From: Heligmosomoides polygyrus polygyrus
Lineage: Eukaryota; Nematoda; Chromadorea; Rhabditida; Heligmosomidae
DNA length: 64,000 nucleotides
Reading direction: 5' to 3'
Assembly: GCA_947396885.1 (NCBI GenBank)
Contig: OX377206.1
Span: forward strand, 5,470,658-5,534,657
Numbering within the stretch: the stretch's first letter is position 1; each line of letters starts with the position of its first letter. Of the stretch, positions 1 through 11,403 are shown in pieces. The translations under genes were made by a program, and so were the position numbers. The notes below the pieces were generated by a model. The model did not search any database. It was not told where the DNA came from and saw nothing but the letters and a program-made list of their open reading frames with translations.

Positions 1-768
1 TATTTGGCTCATCGCGATTTTCATTTGATTGGTAGCAAGTTTTGTTTGAGTGGCTGGAAACAGGATATAAACGGTACGACAGGAACGGTTGTAAGAAATG
101 CACATATCCTCACATAGCTGTTGTAAGCAGTATTTACACGTATTTATTTCTCTATACATTTACGCTTTACACAATCAAATGAAAGTCGCGGCGAACTAGA
201 CGAGTGCATGGCGTGATCTTTTTTAAATGTAGTAAGTGATTTCTGCATTCCTTCGCTTCAAAACAAATGTTAGTTGACGGCTTTCCCTAGGACGATAAAG
301 AAAAATTGATGAAATGTTAAACAATGTGTGCGTTTGGGTAGGTGAACTTGAAAAATTCAGTAAAAGTCTTGCGAAATTTTCTTTGAATAAAAAATATTGT
401 AGTACTCATCCATTGGAATGTGTAAGAAGCCTGTTTTGATCTGCAAGACGTTAATTTTGATTTCAAAAGCGCAGGCTTGCTAGAAGAGTGTCCGTTTTGG
501 TTTAAAAAGTGTTCAATTTGATTTGAAATGTGTCAATTGGACGTGAAAATGGTATATTTCAGTGCGGAAAGAACGATTTTTGCCTTCCTACTGTTGTCCG
601 TCTAGTTTAACTTTTGATGTGACACCTATGCTTAAGACAGCCTTCGCTTACCTAAAGGTTGAGGTCATAGGTCAAAGTTAAGTTCATTGAGCTTGCTGTA
701 AAGGGCTCACTTACAATCGGCTCCTAGATAACTACTGAAATTCTAAATGACCATATGTATGTTTTTAG

Positions 769-1452
<684 letters not shown>

Positions 1453-1983
1453 TGTTAGGAGTGGTTCTTCGGTCACGACCGTTCCGCTGCCAGATATTTT
1501 CTTCCGAGTCGATCATGTGAGCTCTCCAATGGTGTTGCAGAGCAGGGTGCATGTTCTTGTTCTCTCTTTTCGAATTGCTGACTTGTGAAGCCTCACCAGG
1601 ATGTCAAACAGCTATGGCTTCCTTTGTGTTGTTCTGGTTTAGATATTCTACGTTTCTACCTTTGTAGTTGCATGAGTATCATTGTTGTAGAAGTAAATGT
1701 TTATGAAGGCATGATCTCATACTATCCTGCCTGTTAATGACTCCTAGACGGCTTGAACCATGGAAGCGCATGCAACCTGCTGATTGTCTACGCTCGTGCA
1801 GTGATTCGAGGTGTCTGATAGTTTTCTGCCTCAACACCACAAATGTAGCAACAGCCGAGTGATCACTACATTCCATATCAAATGTGATAGTTTTGTATAG
1901 TGAATTGGCATGAGGAGTGTAAGAATATCGTGATGAATGGACTGACTTCACAGCGAGTAAGGCATGTTATACTTTGCAGGGTG

Positions 1984-2106
1984 TTATACTCCCGTCGGCG
2001 ACGGCTCGTCGCAGTGCGAAGCGCCCGGCGGGAGCGGAACAGAGTGCGCGCGAGCGCTCTAGCCCGTTATGCCAGGGCTCCCGCTCGCGCTGTCGCCGAA
2101 GTATAA
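1984..2106. repeat. GC-rich palindromic element (MITE-like)
   Basis: The ends are imperfect inverted repeats: TTATACTCCCGTCGGCGAC at the left and GTCGCCGAAGTATAA at the right. The interior is very GC-rich compared with the AT-rich flanks. The same unit sits at 36116-36238 because the whole segment is duplicated. There is no coding content; open frames across it are by-products of its GC richness. Confidence 0.6.
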
Positions 2107-2216
2107 AATGTCTTAAGCCCCCTGCACACTTCTGCGGCAACGCTGCGGCCCTATCCTCAACCATAGGGCGAGGACGCAGGGCTTGCCGTTGGCGGCGTCC
2201 CTGCCCTATCCTTAAG

Positions 2217-2354
2217 CATAGGGCCTGTTCATACTTCGCGACAGGAGCGCAGCGCGCAGAAGTATGAACAGGCGGCGCGCGCTCGGTTTTAATCGATGTG
2301 AATGTTTTGCACGGGCGACGAGTCGCTCTTGTCGCGAAGTATGAACAGACCCAT
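2217..2354. mobile_element. MITE of the GGGCCTGTTCATACTTCGCG family
   Basis: The left end reads GGGCCTGTTCATACTTCGCG and the right end is its inverted counterpart (GTCGCGAAGTATGAACAG). An additional internal inverted copy of the terminus (AGAAGTATGAACAGG) lies near 2260. Related elements with the same termini occur at 9765-9915, 17090-17255, 28631-28782, 32361-32554, 47533-47683 and 58388-58538. Segmental copies are at 36349-36486, and a truncated one begins exactly at the duplication breakpoint 50183. No transposase is encoded. The family is probably a non-autonomous DNA transposon; the superfamily is not determined. Confidence 0.7.
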
Positions 2355-3144
2355 AGCGGCGAGCGGCGCTGCCGCAGAATTGTGCGGGGGCCTTCAGGCG
2401 GGGCCCTTGATATACTACCGCGACGGGTCGGAGCGACAGTGTTGCGCGGGTAGCTACGCAGTTCGTACCCGCTCAATACCATCGCCGCGACCCATAGCCG
2501 GCGCGACGCGATAGGCCTTAGGGACATCTATTAATTTGTCCATATCAATTGATTTTGGCTTCTACAGCATGGCATAGGTCATTAACCAACCTGTTCACTA
2601 GGCAGCTCGCAAGTAAAGGTAAAAGGTTCTCAGGCAAAAATTCCCTCGCTGTTTGGTGTCATGCTTTTAAATATCGGGAGAGAGACTTGGTCGTTATTTG
2701 CGTGTGCTGTCAAAGCAGCCATTCGAGCGAACAGCACTTCATTATGTCCTCTGGGTTTTCTCAGCTTGGCTCCATTGAACTCATAGATACATACCAGGGA
2801 AGGATTTTAGACGTATGTGGAACAACGACTCAGATATCACTGCGAGAATCTCCACCTTTCAAACAGAAAAATTGTTCAATTTTAGCAAAGTGCTTGACTA
2901 TTTAAACCATTTGAGAAGAAGAAACGCAAGAATAAAAAAAACATCAATTTAGAAAAATCAACTCTTAGACCATCCTAGTTCTGATCAGCCGATAACATCA
3001 GTAAAAAAATCGTGAAGCAGGTATGATGACTCTGTTCTTGGACACGAATCGCTCCGTCACTATTGCGGGAGGTTTCAAGACGACATACACGTCCACATAT
3101 GATTCTTCTACCTCAGGTGTCCTGGTAACGTCACCACAAAGCAA

Positions 3145-3655
3145 TCAGCTCTGTAATCCAAGGATACTTAAAAAGTCAATCTTTTTTAATCGACTCTTGA
3201 AAGTGACAACAGTAGGTGCTTCTAAGACATGAGCTGGAAGTTTCTGTAGCCAAACTGCCCCACGAGAGAGAACAATATTAACACTGTCACAAGGAAATCT
3301 GTTCCCTGGGTTCTTAAACTGAAGAGAAAGTATACTGGTACGATATCTGCATGGCCTAAATGTCCAATATTTACTAGCCATCAAGGTTAGCTCACCTTTA
3401 AGCAGCTTGAAACAGGAGACCAAATCATTAAAAATAAGTATGTACCTCAGAGATTTTAGTTTCAAAAATTTTAGACTGCTTTCGTAATTCAGTGGTTGTA
3501 GATCTGGCATGCATCTGTGAACTAGTATTCGAGTAAACGTCTGTTGCAGTTTTTCAATTTTGTTTTGGAGCTTTTTTGTTTGAGGATTCCAGATTTATGA
3601 CCCATAATCACGTCGACTTGTTGTAAAGTAATATCATTGAACCTGAAAACAGGTG
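3145..3655 (-). pseudogene. CR1/jockey-like LINE, 3' fragment
   Basis: An open frame on the minus strand (3145-3510, 121 codons) encodes the C-terminal part of a LINE polyprotein, identical apart from one residue to that at 37279-37644 and 51076-51441, where it follows a recognisable reverse transcriptase. The fragment is cut at about 3655 by the segmental-duplication breakpoint, so the reverse-transcriptase part is missing here. Confidence 0.75.
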
Positions 3656-3922
3656 CTACTTTAACTTTCATATTCGTTATATATTCGTTATTCGTTTATT
3701 ACCGCTTTAAGACGTGCCATGTTATGGACTAGCGGTACCGCGCCGCAATATTTTGACCTTCCAAATCGATTCGCATTTCGGTCAACACATATTTTTAATG
3801 CGACGTCATGAAAATCCATATTGAGGGCTGCTAAGCTATGCTAGGGCGATAGAAATTTTCGAAATCGTGTGCTCCAAGTTTTCCGTTCTGTTGCATCAAA
3901 CATCTTCGGTTTTCTTCAGGTC

Positions 3923-6900
3923 ATGAGTGGTGAAGAGCCAGCACCTGCACAGCATCAGCCGATGCCAGCGAAGGCCGTGTCGGCGTAAGTAGTTTATTTT
4001 TCAGCTTTTCTTTATTATTTCCTTACTTTTGTTTACAGCGAAACAATTCCTGCTTCAAGTGGAGGTGGATGTCTGAACTTAGGAATGTGATGTAAAATCT
4101 GAGCTCCGATAAGCTTCGAAGTTATGCTACACTTTGCAGAAATAACTGTAGTTTCGAAAAGTGAAGCTTGATTACTTCGTAATTCTTCACCATTGAATTG
4201 GTAGAAAACTATGTCCCACTTTTGCAAAGTCGTTGAACCTAGGTAGGGCTTCAACCTCACAAGACAATACCTTCCAAACATTTTGTATGCAAAAATATTG
4301 CAATATAAAGACCTTGCGCCCATGAAGCAGTATTTTTGAATTTTTTTATTCGTCGATGCTAGAGAGTTGTCGTCATGTGAGAGACTGTGCAATTCCAAAG
4401 TGACGTACTAACTCGGTAGGCTCGAGAAGTTCGTGAAGATTGAACGTACCTTTCTACTATTTGAAGGTGGAGATTCTTGTAGAGGTACTCGTTTCGCCGT
4501 ATAGACCCATCTGAACCCCTTGAAATGAGAAAATCAAGCTAGTGCATTAGGAAAGTTTTCCCATTTAGTTGGTATCTAACAGCTTCGGGATTCAGATGGC
4601 ATGAAAGACCGTTTGCAATTTATGTTCCCTAGTATTTAGCAGATTCGGTGCTTACGTTTTGAGTAGGAAGAGTGTCGATTCTGGACAAGTCTGAGTCTAC
4701 ATGCTTCTGATTGTGGCTGGGTGTACTTATCCTGTTCTTTAATTTAAACAACGTTCACCGATTTAAGCATCGCTATTGACGTTTCAGGACCTCGACCGTG
4801 GATATCAGAGCCGAGAATGTAGCAGAGATGGTCAGCGTTGAGGTAATTGTTCCAGTTATTTATTACTGTTGTTATTTTCTTGTTTTGGCCTAGTTTATAC
4901 TCCAGTCATCATGAAATTGGCTAACGTTGATCAGGCCGCGCGGCCCAATCGATAATGGTGATTTTAATTATGACACGCCGCGCGGCGAATGGGGTATATA
5001 CAGGGCAGCCAGAGGAAGACAAAGGATGTGAGCTAGTCTACATACGGTGAGGCAAGCCTGACGGTTTCGTGTGAACTGCTGTTTGAGTATCCCATGCTTG
5101 ATGAAAAGGTCCTCAAGTTTCAGAAAATTTGTTCATTAGGTACGGAATAAACCAATTCTTCATACTCAAATTTTCAAATTTTTAAACAAGCCTTGGCTTA
5201 TTCGTTGTGTGAGACATATGTATGGTCAGAACACGATATGTTTCCGTCCTGGTAAGAGGGAAGGGGTGGGGGGGGGGGGGGAAGAAGCAGTGCCGTCGTT
5301 AGAACAGTGACTTAATATCAAAGGAAGTAGTCCCTCCTGATTAGGAATTTACAAGAGGTCTAGTAACAATGCTTTAACACATTTGCTTAAGCGTGGAGCG
5401 GCTGGTAGAGAAGCTATATGTTGTTACAGGATGGTTTGTAGCGATCAAACGTCTTGCGCCAGGCGGGACTCGAACCCGCAACTTCTGCTTTCCGGGCAGC
5501 GATGTTCACCTTACACCACCGCACGTAACATGTCACGGAAGTGTTAGAGGTCCTTTTGTAGACCAGTTCAGCGTCTTTGTAGAATAGTTCACTATTAACT
5601 TTGTCGCGCCGGTGTGGAAAGGACTGAACAAGGTGCTCCCCTCCTCCACCACCCCTCCCCCCCCCCCCTCCCAACTCAGGTAAATCCAATAGTTTTTTCT
5701 TTCAAGTTCTGTGAAACCTTTTAATCGGTCGGCGTGATTGTGAAAAAATAACCTCAGAAATAAGTCGTTTTTAACTGTTGGAAAACCTCAGGTTCAGCAG
5801 TAAATCTTATTCTGGGGGGGGGGGGGGCGCTTTCCTTATTAAAGAATCAACGGCAAATTTTGTACCGCAAAAAAGGGGATCAGAAAGCAATTCAATCTCT
5901 TTTTCTTTTGAACAAAAGTGATTCAGAACCTTTTCCGACGTAGCAGTTCACATCCTATATCTATAATAGTACAGCAAAAGGAAATCTTGACGATACCGGA
6001 GTTCAGTGCCGTAGAATTCACCGTTAGAAGAGCAAATTGAACTCAAGGAGGGTTGCCTATCCAAGGTAGGAAACTGCATAGAAAGTTTCTCTTATAGGCC
6101 TGCTCAGTGTGTAGCCTCTGATAAATAAAGGGCTTGAAGGGAAAGAACATTTTCAGGTCAAGAGCTGGAATAGTGTGAAGAGGACAAAAGATCCCTTTGA
6201 TCCTCCCGGCATGCAGTTTTCCAAATATGGCTGGAAGAGGATAGCGAATGACGGGCCTCCCTACAACGGCGAGATGTTTCACGTGTCATTGTCTCTTATC
6301 CATCTATGTGGTTACTTTTTTTCCTTCTCGGTCACCTTCCGACAGGGTAGGCTGAATTGCTAGACAAGAAGGGTGTACACTATACACTGTTTTATTTCAT
6401 TAGATACTTATTAGGGAAGGGTTTCACCTCCCGTGGGAATTCAAGTCGAGACCAGGATCATTAGAAAGAGCTCGGAATGCTGATTAGTCTGTTGTTGTCA
6501 AAAATTGCAAAATGAAATTCCTGAGCGAGTTATGACCTGCCGAAATCGGGGGCCTCAGCACAGGGTGGCTGTGCGACACACCTGGCACGAGGGTGGTGAG
6601 TCATCGGGTTTCCGTAAGAATGACCCGCCGGCTGCGGCAGTGGCGCATAGGTAGTGCTCCTGCTGATCAGGTGCGACGTCGTTGGTTCGGTTACCGTTGC
6701 GCCGGTTTTCTGCAAATCATAATTTATCTTCGAAACCCTTTGTTCCAAGTGTGTCGCCAGGTGTGTCGCACATTTTGCGCCATGTGTGTCATAATGCAAG
6801 CCTATGATGAGGCTCCCCGATTGCGGCAGGCCATAGCTCTCTCAGGAATTTCATTTTGCAATTTTGACAACAACAGTCGTAATCAGCATTCCGAGCTCTT

Positions 6901-9900
6901 TCTAATGATCCTGGTCTCAACTTGAATTCCCACGGGAGGTGAAACCCTTCTCTAGTTAGGTGAACAATAATTCGGACTATGTTGTAACTCGCGACTAATC
7001 AGCCAAGTGTGGCCGAAAATTTGCGCGCCAAGAGTTGGACGAGTTTTCCTACAGTTCTCTCCTAGTCCAATCAATACACGGCGGCGTTGAATACCCCGTC
7101 ATCATCATATTGTCGGCTATTCAGTAGGTGAAGGAGACTTGCCATCACACAGCTGGCTTTGTCGGCTGCCTCAAAACAGTGCCGGATCTATCAATCCTAA
7201 TAGGAGGGGGCATACAGTGACTTGGGTTTCCAATCCCTTGTTTAGGCTTCCACGAGAGCTTCAGCTGTTATCTGATACGAGAGCTTCCCTTTCAATCAGG
7301 GGATACGGTTGTGTGGCATGAGACACTCCGCAAATGACGCTTTACAGTAGTCCCCTCCCGACTAGGATAGATCCTACAATGCCTACTCAATCGTCGTCAA
7401 CTATGTGCTCCTTGATTGTTTCACTGTTTGCCGCTGTGCTCGCAGAATTATCGCTCAAAATACCCAGCATGTAAAGGATGTTGTCACATGACTCTTGTTC
7501 TACAAGGTCAAACCGAGATTCATACCGCGAATTCAGTTCGAGCAGTATTCCTATAGTTAGCTCCGAAAATCAGACGATATGGATAAGACAGAGTAGGAGA
7601 GCTCGTATAGCCCCGCAACGACTGCTTGAGCATTGTGGGATAACTCGTCGAATTTGTGGCGGACAACTCGTCGCCACCCTTGGCTATTAAGTCGCGAGGG
7701 TACAATCCTAATCGGGGGGGGGGGGGGAGGCAATGAATTGTTAATGGTAGCTATGCATCGATACATATAAGATACAATATAACATATGAATGCCTCACCT
7801 TACTTTACCTGATCCCCTCCCTTGGGAATGCGTTACGCTGAAATATTAAAAAGATTTCATTATGGAACTATGGACAAGCTATGAAGAGGCTGCAGCGTCT
7901 TTGCTCGAAATACCCATTTGAATTCCCGCGATGCCGTACCGATATAGGTGCGCGTCGACTCGCTCACCATTGCTTTAATGAATCTTCACGGTTTTATAGT
8001 ATTGTAGTTGTTCCAGGTTTCTGTTCAATTTACTGTTCTCATTACTCCTTCCCTCCCCCCCCCCACAACTAGGAAAGCAATTCAGAAAACCGATTTTGGT
8101 ATTGGAAGGACAGCAATTTATAAGGTATATATATCCTATATACTTATGTGTTGTGCTTCATGTTGCATTTCTTTAAATATTGAAATCGACTGCCCCCCCC
8201 CCCCGATTGGGATTGCACCGTCGCGAGTTATTCAGCATAAATCTCTCTGATTTCGTTTTTTCCTCAACTTATGTCTTTTGCTCCTCCACTAACAAAGCTA
8301 TCATATAGGCTGGTACGTGGATGCCGTCGTGGCTCCGTCCCCCACCAAAGCGTCCTACGCTACGCGAGGAGCTGTTTCTTGGTTCTGAGGCACGTCTTCT
8401 TTCACTAGTAGTCGTACTTTCAGTCAAACACAAGAAATACGCCAATGTGTCCAATTTGACGTCGAAGGCAGTGCGTTGTTGCAACGACACTCAACCGAGT
8501 GTTCACCAAACACTCAACCTAAGCCAGCACCTCCACTGACCGCGCTACTATGCTCCCCTTAAGCAAAAGACGTACACAAAGGAAGTACTTGAAGCTATCC
8601 TGGGCTTGGAAAGCAGCTGAAACACCTCAAAATGCAAAATTCTCTACAAGTGCGATGTTTATCCTGTTTTCCACTTCGCTCGTGATCACTAGGATGCTTA
8701 TTTATGGGAAGATTTCGGGCTGTTTGGCAATCTGAATCCACTTTCTTAGAAGTACTCCGTAAAAGAGCTTTTATCTATAACACGAACGAATTTTCTGTGC
8801 CGTGGAACCTTACGAAAAGGAAATTGAGTATCTCAAGAGCCATGCTTGTGGTTGGGGGGGGGGAGATTGCAGGCTTCTGGCTTCCGCTCATTCTCAATTT
8901 TTTCGATTGAGGGAGATTTGAAGGGAAGAAGGTTCCTATTTCTAGAATACACTAGAATTGTGATCACCATCATACCTATCCTATTGTCAGTGGTTCAGTT
9001 TAGCTAATGCTAATTCCTCGAAGGACATTAACGGCAGAAAAATTAGAGTTATGCACAGAGCACACGGTCTTCGACGTCTGACTTGGCATACTGTATTGCT
9101 CAAAATTCGGAACCCATTTTCAGAATTTCTCAGGAAATACTGAAAAAGGAGTAATGTGTTCCATATGGATGAAAGGTTTAGCACGTTTGACCGGGACCCG
9201 AGCCATATATCGATTACTATATCGATTATTTCATCGACAGCCAGCGCCTTCACTGACTGCGCTCCGCACGCCTAGGTGTAGTTATGGCATTTTGAAAAAG
9301 CCTTTTTAGTTTGAAGACGATTGGAAGTTGGAAGCACCGCGTGAAGAAGTTAACCGTCAAGAGACCCCACCATCCGATGCTAACGTAAGTCTACTGCGGC
9401 TGATTTTTTCCATTCTTCTCGATATTCTTTTTACCCAGCGTTTTTTTTTTCGTTTTGGATATTTTTGCTGAGAAACGCTTGGCTCTTTTGGTACACTCTT
9501 CAACTTCGTGGAGGAATAATGAGAACAAGAAGCACTACTCAATTCGCATGGGCCCACTGACTTTTTTGCAGTTTTCAACTGAGATTTAGGCACTTCTGCT
9601 GTAGAAAGCTATTGCACTAGTCAGGTCAGGTGGTTCTTCATCGACCCAGAATGAATAGATGGAATTGCTTTGTTGGCCTGATCGGGACCCGAACATCAAC
9701 TCGTGGTGCATATGAGAGTCGCCCCCCCCCCCCCCCCATCTTCTCCTAGCAACTATGGACCCGTTCATACTTCACGTTAGGAGCGATTGGTTTGTTGGTT
9801 TGGTAGCAGAATCATTTTGTACGTATCGATTTTTGCCGGTCATTGTACGACAAAAATCAATAGAAATGTGGTTTGCATAGCCGCCCAATCGCTCCCGTCG

Positions 9901-10711
9901 CCCCCGTCGCGAAGTATGTACAGTTCCTATGCTTCATGAATCTGTTACTAGTTACGGCTAAGAAGAGCTCCTTTCGGCTTGAAGACTGGTAGAATGTCAA
10001 AGTGATACCCTGTACTGTTTCTTCTAATTGTACTATATTGCACTTTATTTTGTATTTCAGCCTTGTGAGGACAAGTTGGAACTTGAAGTCGTCCTGGATG
10101 AACTGAATGACCAGCCTCATTCCAAGGAATTGATTATTGACGTAAGCCGCTTGTTCTTAAACTTTAATTTGGCTGCTTCGTCCGTTACCTTGCTTCAGGG
10201 ATAGGCATTTCCTTTCTGTTTAGCGATAACTTTCCTTCTAAAGAGGGAGGAGAATCGCCAGACATAAAGGATATGCGGAAGTGTTCAATCGTATTATGTG
10301 TGAAGGCGGACAATAAGTCGCCTTATTCCGTTTGGGACCCACTGACCTCACACGTTTGTTTCATCTTAAATTGGTGCTATTATACGCAGTATTAGTTTGT
10401 TGAGGTCTACACGTCGATCTAGATTTGCTCTGTGCGTTGCAAGCATAGACATATTGATGATTGTTACTTTTTTATTGTTGACCACTGGTCAGTCGGGGAA
10501 ACAATCGCCTGGGGCTTCGCCCAGCACTTCATTAAACAGCTACCCTTCACTTGCTAAGTGAGTGCTGCCGGCCTATATTGCAGAGTTTATACAATTTTCA
10601 CCTCAAATGTTGAACTTCGAAGAGGAATCGGTGGAATTCATCTACAACGGCCAGCCGATCGATATTGCATATCTGTTGTGGGGAATATATCTCCGTACTC
10701 ATGCGGTTCCC
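3923..10711 (+). CDS. Gene X copy 1: unrecognised nematode-type protein, exons 1-6 (3' end disrupted)
   Basis: Six small exons join in phase: 3923-3984, 4788-4842, 6157-6282, 9310-9384, 10061-10141 and 10586-10711, 525 nt or 175 codons without a stop. Exon 1 starts MSGEEPAPAQHQ and lies 3 nt after a TTTTCTTCAG acceptor, which fits spliced-leader trans-splicing. Exon 3 carries a distinctive block, DPFDPPG then QFSKYGWKRI. Exon 4 is acidic, exon 5 carries LNDQPHS and exon 6 NGQPIDIAYLLWG. I recognise no family, and no signal peptide or membrane segment is visible. Exons 1-2 recur at 18456, 43808, 49000 and 61335 and exon 3 at 63714. Oddities: the exon 3 donor is GTGTCA where the other copy has GTAAGT, and exon 6 runs directly into a 595-bp insertion (10712-11306), so its apparent GTAAAA donor belongs to the inserted element. 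This copy is probably damaged at its 3' end. Confidence 0.5.
4932..4990. repeat. Conserved GC palindrome pair in gene X intron 2
   Basis: Two GCCGCGCGGC palindromes about 45 bp apart flank an AT-rich core and are followed by a GTATA-rich stretch. The arrangement sits at the same place after exon 2 in other gene X copies, near 19338-19396, 50010-50066 and, in a decayed form, 62380-62440. It may be a tiny inverted-repeat element that predates the duplications, or a retained regulatory site. Confidence 0.45.
5456..5520 (-). repeat. tRNA-Gly-like repeat (3' part)
   Basis: Read on the minus strand this is the 3' two thirds of a tRNA-like unit: an anticodon-arm region, a perfect T arm (GCGGG TTCGAGT CCCGC) and the 3' acceptor strand. 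It shares upstream flank (TATATGTTGTTACAGGATG) with the fuller copy at 13863-13932 but lacks the GGCGC 5' acceptor strand. It is best read as a SINE-like or tRNA-pseudogene fragment, not a working tRNA. Confidence 0.5.
6414..6952. mobile_element. 539-bp MITE with about 120-bp terminal inverted repeats and TA target duplication
   Basis: The left end (GGGAAGGGTTTCACCTCCCG) and right end (inverted GAGAAGGGTTTCACCTCCCG) continue as matching inverted arms for about 120 bp and are flanked by TA on both sides (6412-6413, 6953-6954). The TA duplication fits Tc1/mariner-type non-autonomous elements. The centre contains a tRNA-like stretch around 6643-6710 and no transposase frame. The left end of a second copy begins at 63972 at the equivalent place in the third segmental unit. 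Confidence 0.75.
6955..9309. other. Long intron or intergenic stretch without a recognised gene
   Basis: The interval lies between gene X exons 3 and 4. I find no exon with supporting similarity to other parts of the window. It holds several homopolymer C/G tracts attached to a recurring short motif (7190, 7351, 7690-7730, 8040-8080, 8190-8235) and AT-rich filler. Short open frames here have no support. Confidence 0.5.
7351..7375 (+). repeat. Dispersed C-tract motif (CCCCTCCC-n-ACTAGGATAGATCC)
   Basis: A pyrimidine/C tract is followed within a few bases by ACTAGGATAGATCC. Close relatives occur at 14200-14226, 15728-15760, 40939-40964 and 54738-54763 on the plus strand and at about 7186-7212 and 15524-15553 on the minus strand. 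A GATTRGGATTG variant follows the C run at 8192-8235 and, inverted, at 7690-7728. The C runs are up to roughly 18 bases and differ in length between otherwise identical paralogs. Function unknown. Confidence 0.5.
9765..9915. mobile_element. MITE (CCGTTCATACTTC family), upstream of gene X exon 5
   Basis: Imperfect terminal inverted repeats (CCGTTCATACTTCACG at the left, CGTCGCGAAGTATGTACAG at the right) enclose an inner inverted pair around ATCGATTTTTG/CAAAAATCAAT. The element is preceded by a C run and by a tRNA T-arm-like sequence (GGGACCCGAACATC). The same composite block sits at 16985-17255 in front of the second copy of exon 5, so it was in place before that local duplication. Confidence 0.6.
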
Positions 10712-11306
10712 GTAAAACGATTCTGGCGAATGCATCCTTGAATGGCGTATACCGGTTAGCGGTGGAGCGCGGAAACTGTGATAAAAAGCTGTCTGCGCCC
10801 TCCTAGCTTAGAGATCGCGCGTAGCATCCACGTTGACATTCGATCGATCCCTTGGGCGCCTGCGATGGCCCTCCCGGCAGGCGGATCGTGGTGCAGTGGA
10901 TAGTGGGGCATCGCTTCATGCGAGGGAGGTGGAGGTTCGGTTCCCCAACGTTGTGGCATACTTGTATTTCAGCTGACTACTTGGGATTTGAAGAGCTTCG
11001 ACGTGCATGCAGCTTTGAGGCATGATTTTTGCGCATTTTTCCAGCCGTATGCGTTTCGCCGCTCGAAGAGCGCAGAACCCTGCTGCGGACTCCACTTGAC
11101 CGAGCAAAGCAGCTTCCACACGAGCAGCTTGGGTGGCACCCACGCTGGAGTCCCTTCCCTAGCCTGGTCCTAGATCCGTATTCCCTGGGCGACGAGAGGT
11201 TCGCGTGTGTAATGCTAGGACTGAAGGATTTCGCGCTCCATCGCCAACACGCGCCTAAATGATACTGTAATCATTCGGGAGCGTGTTCCTCAGGATCGTG
11301 CTAGTT
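10712..11306. mobile_element. 595-bp insertion in gene X exon 6, 9-bp target duplication
   Basis: GCGGTTCCC (10703-10711) before the insertion is repeated as GCGGTTCTC (11307-11315) after it. The paralogous exon at 18049-18057 has one GCGGTTCCC that continues directly into the same downstream sequence (ACTTCAACTCGGG), so it is an empty site. The ends show weak inverted similarity (ACGATTCTGGCGAATGC against ACGATCCTGAGGAACACG). A 9-bp duplication is typical of Mutator-like elements. The interior holds a tRNA-like stretch near 10897-10950 and no transposase. Confidence 0.65.
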
Positions 11307-11403
11307 GCGGTTCTCACCTCAACTCGGGTCCAAAGTCGATAAACGTTCTTGATGATGGTTCTGGTTTCCCGCCCAAGCCAATCAAGCCTTCAGTCCCACC
11401 GAG
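11307..11403 (+). pseudogene. Possible continuation of gene X after the insertion
   Basis: After the second target copy one frame stays open to a good donor (GAG|GTGAGT at 11404) and encodes a proline-rich stretch (GFPPKPIKPSVPPR). This frame is not the one in which exon 6 arrives; the exon 6 frame meets a TAA about 30 nt downstream. The segment from about 11339 to 12265 has no counterpart in the second local copy. I treat it as a remnant. Confidence 0.3.

Noticed and set aside
1967..2527. 186-codon minus-strand frame (and 36099-36659, 50115-50450)
   Set aside because: It runs across two GC-rich palindromic elements; composition is repeat-derived and no domain is present. Its conservation is explained by recent segmental duplication.
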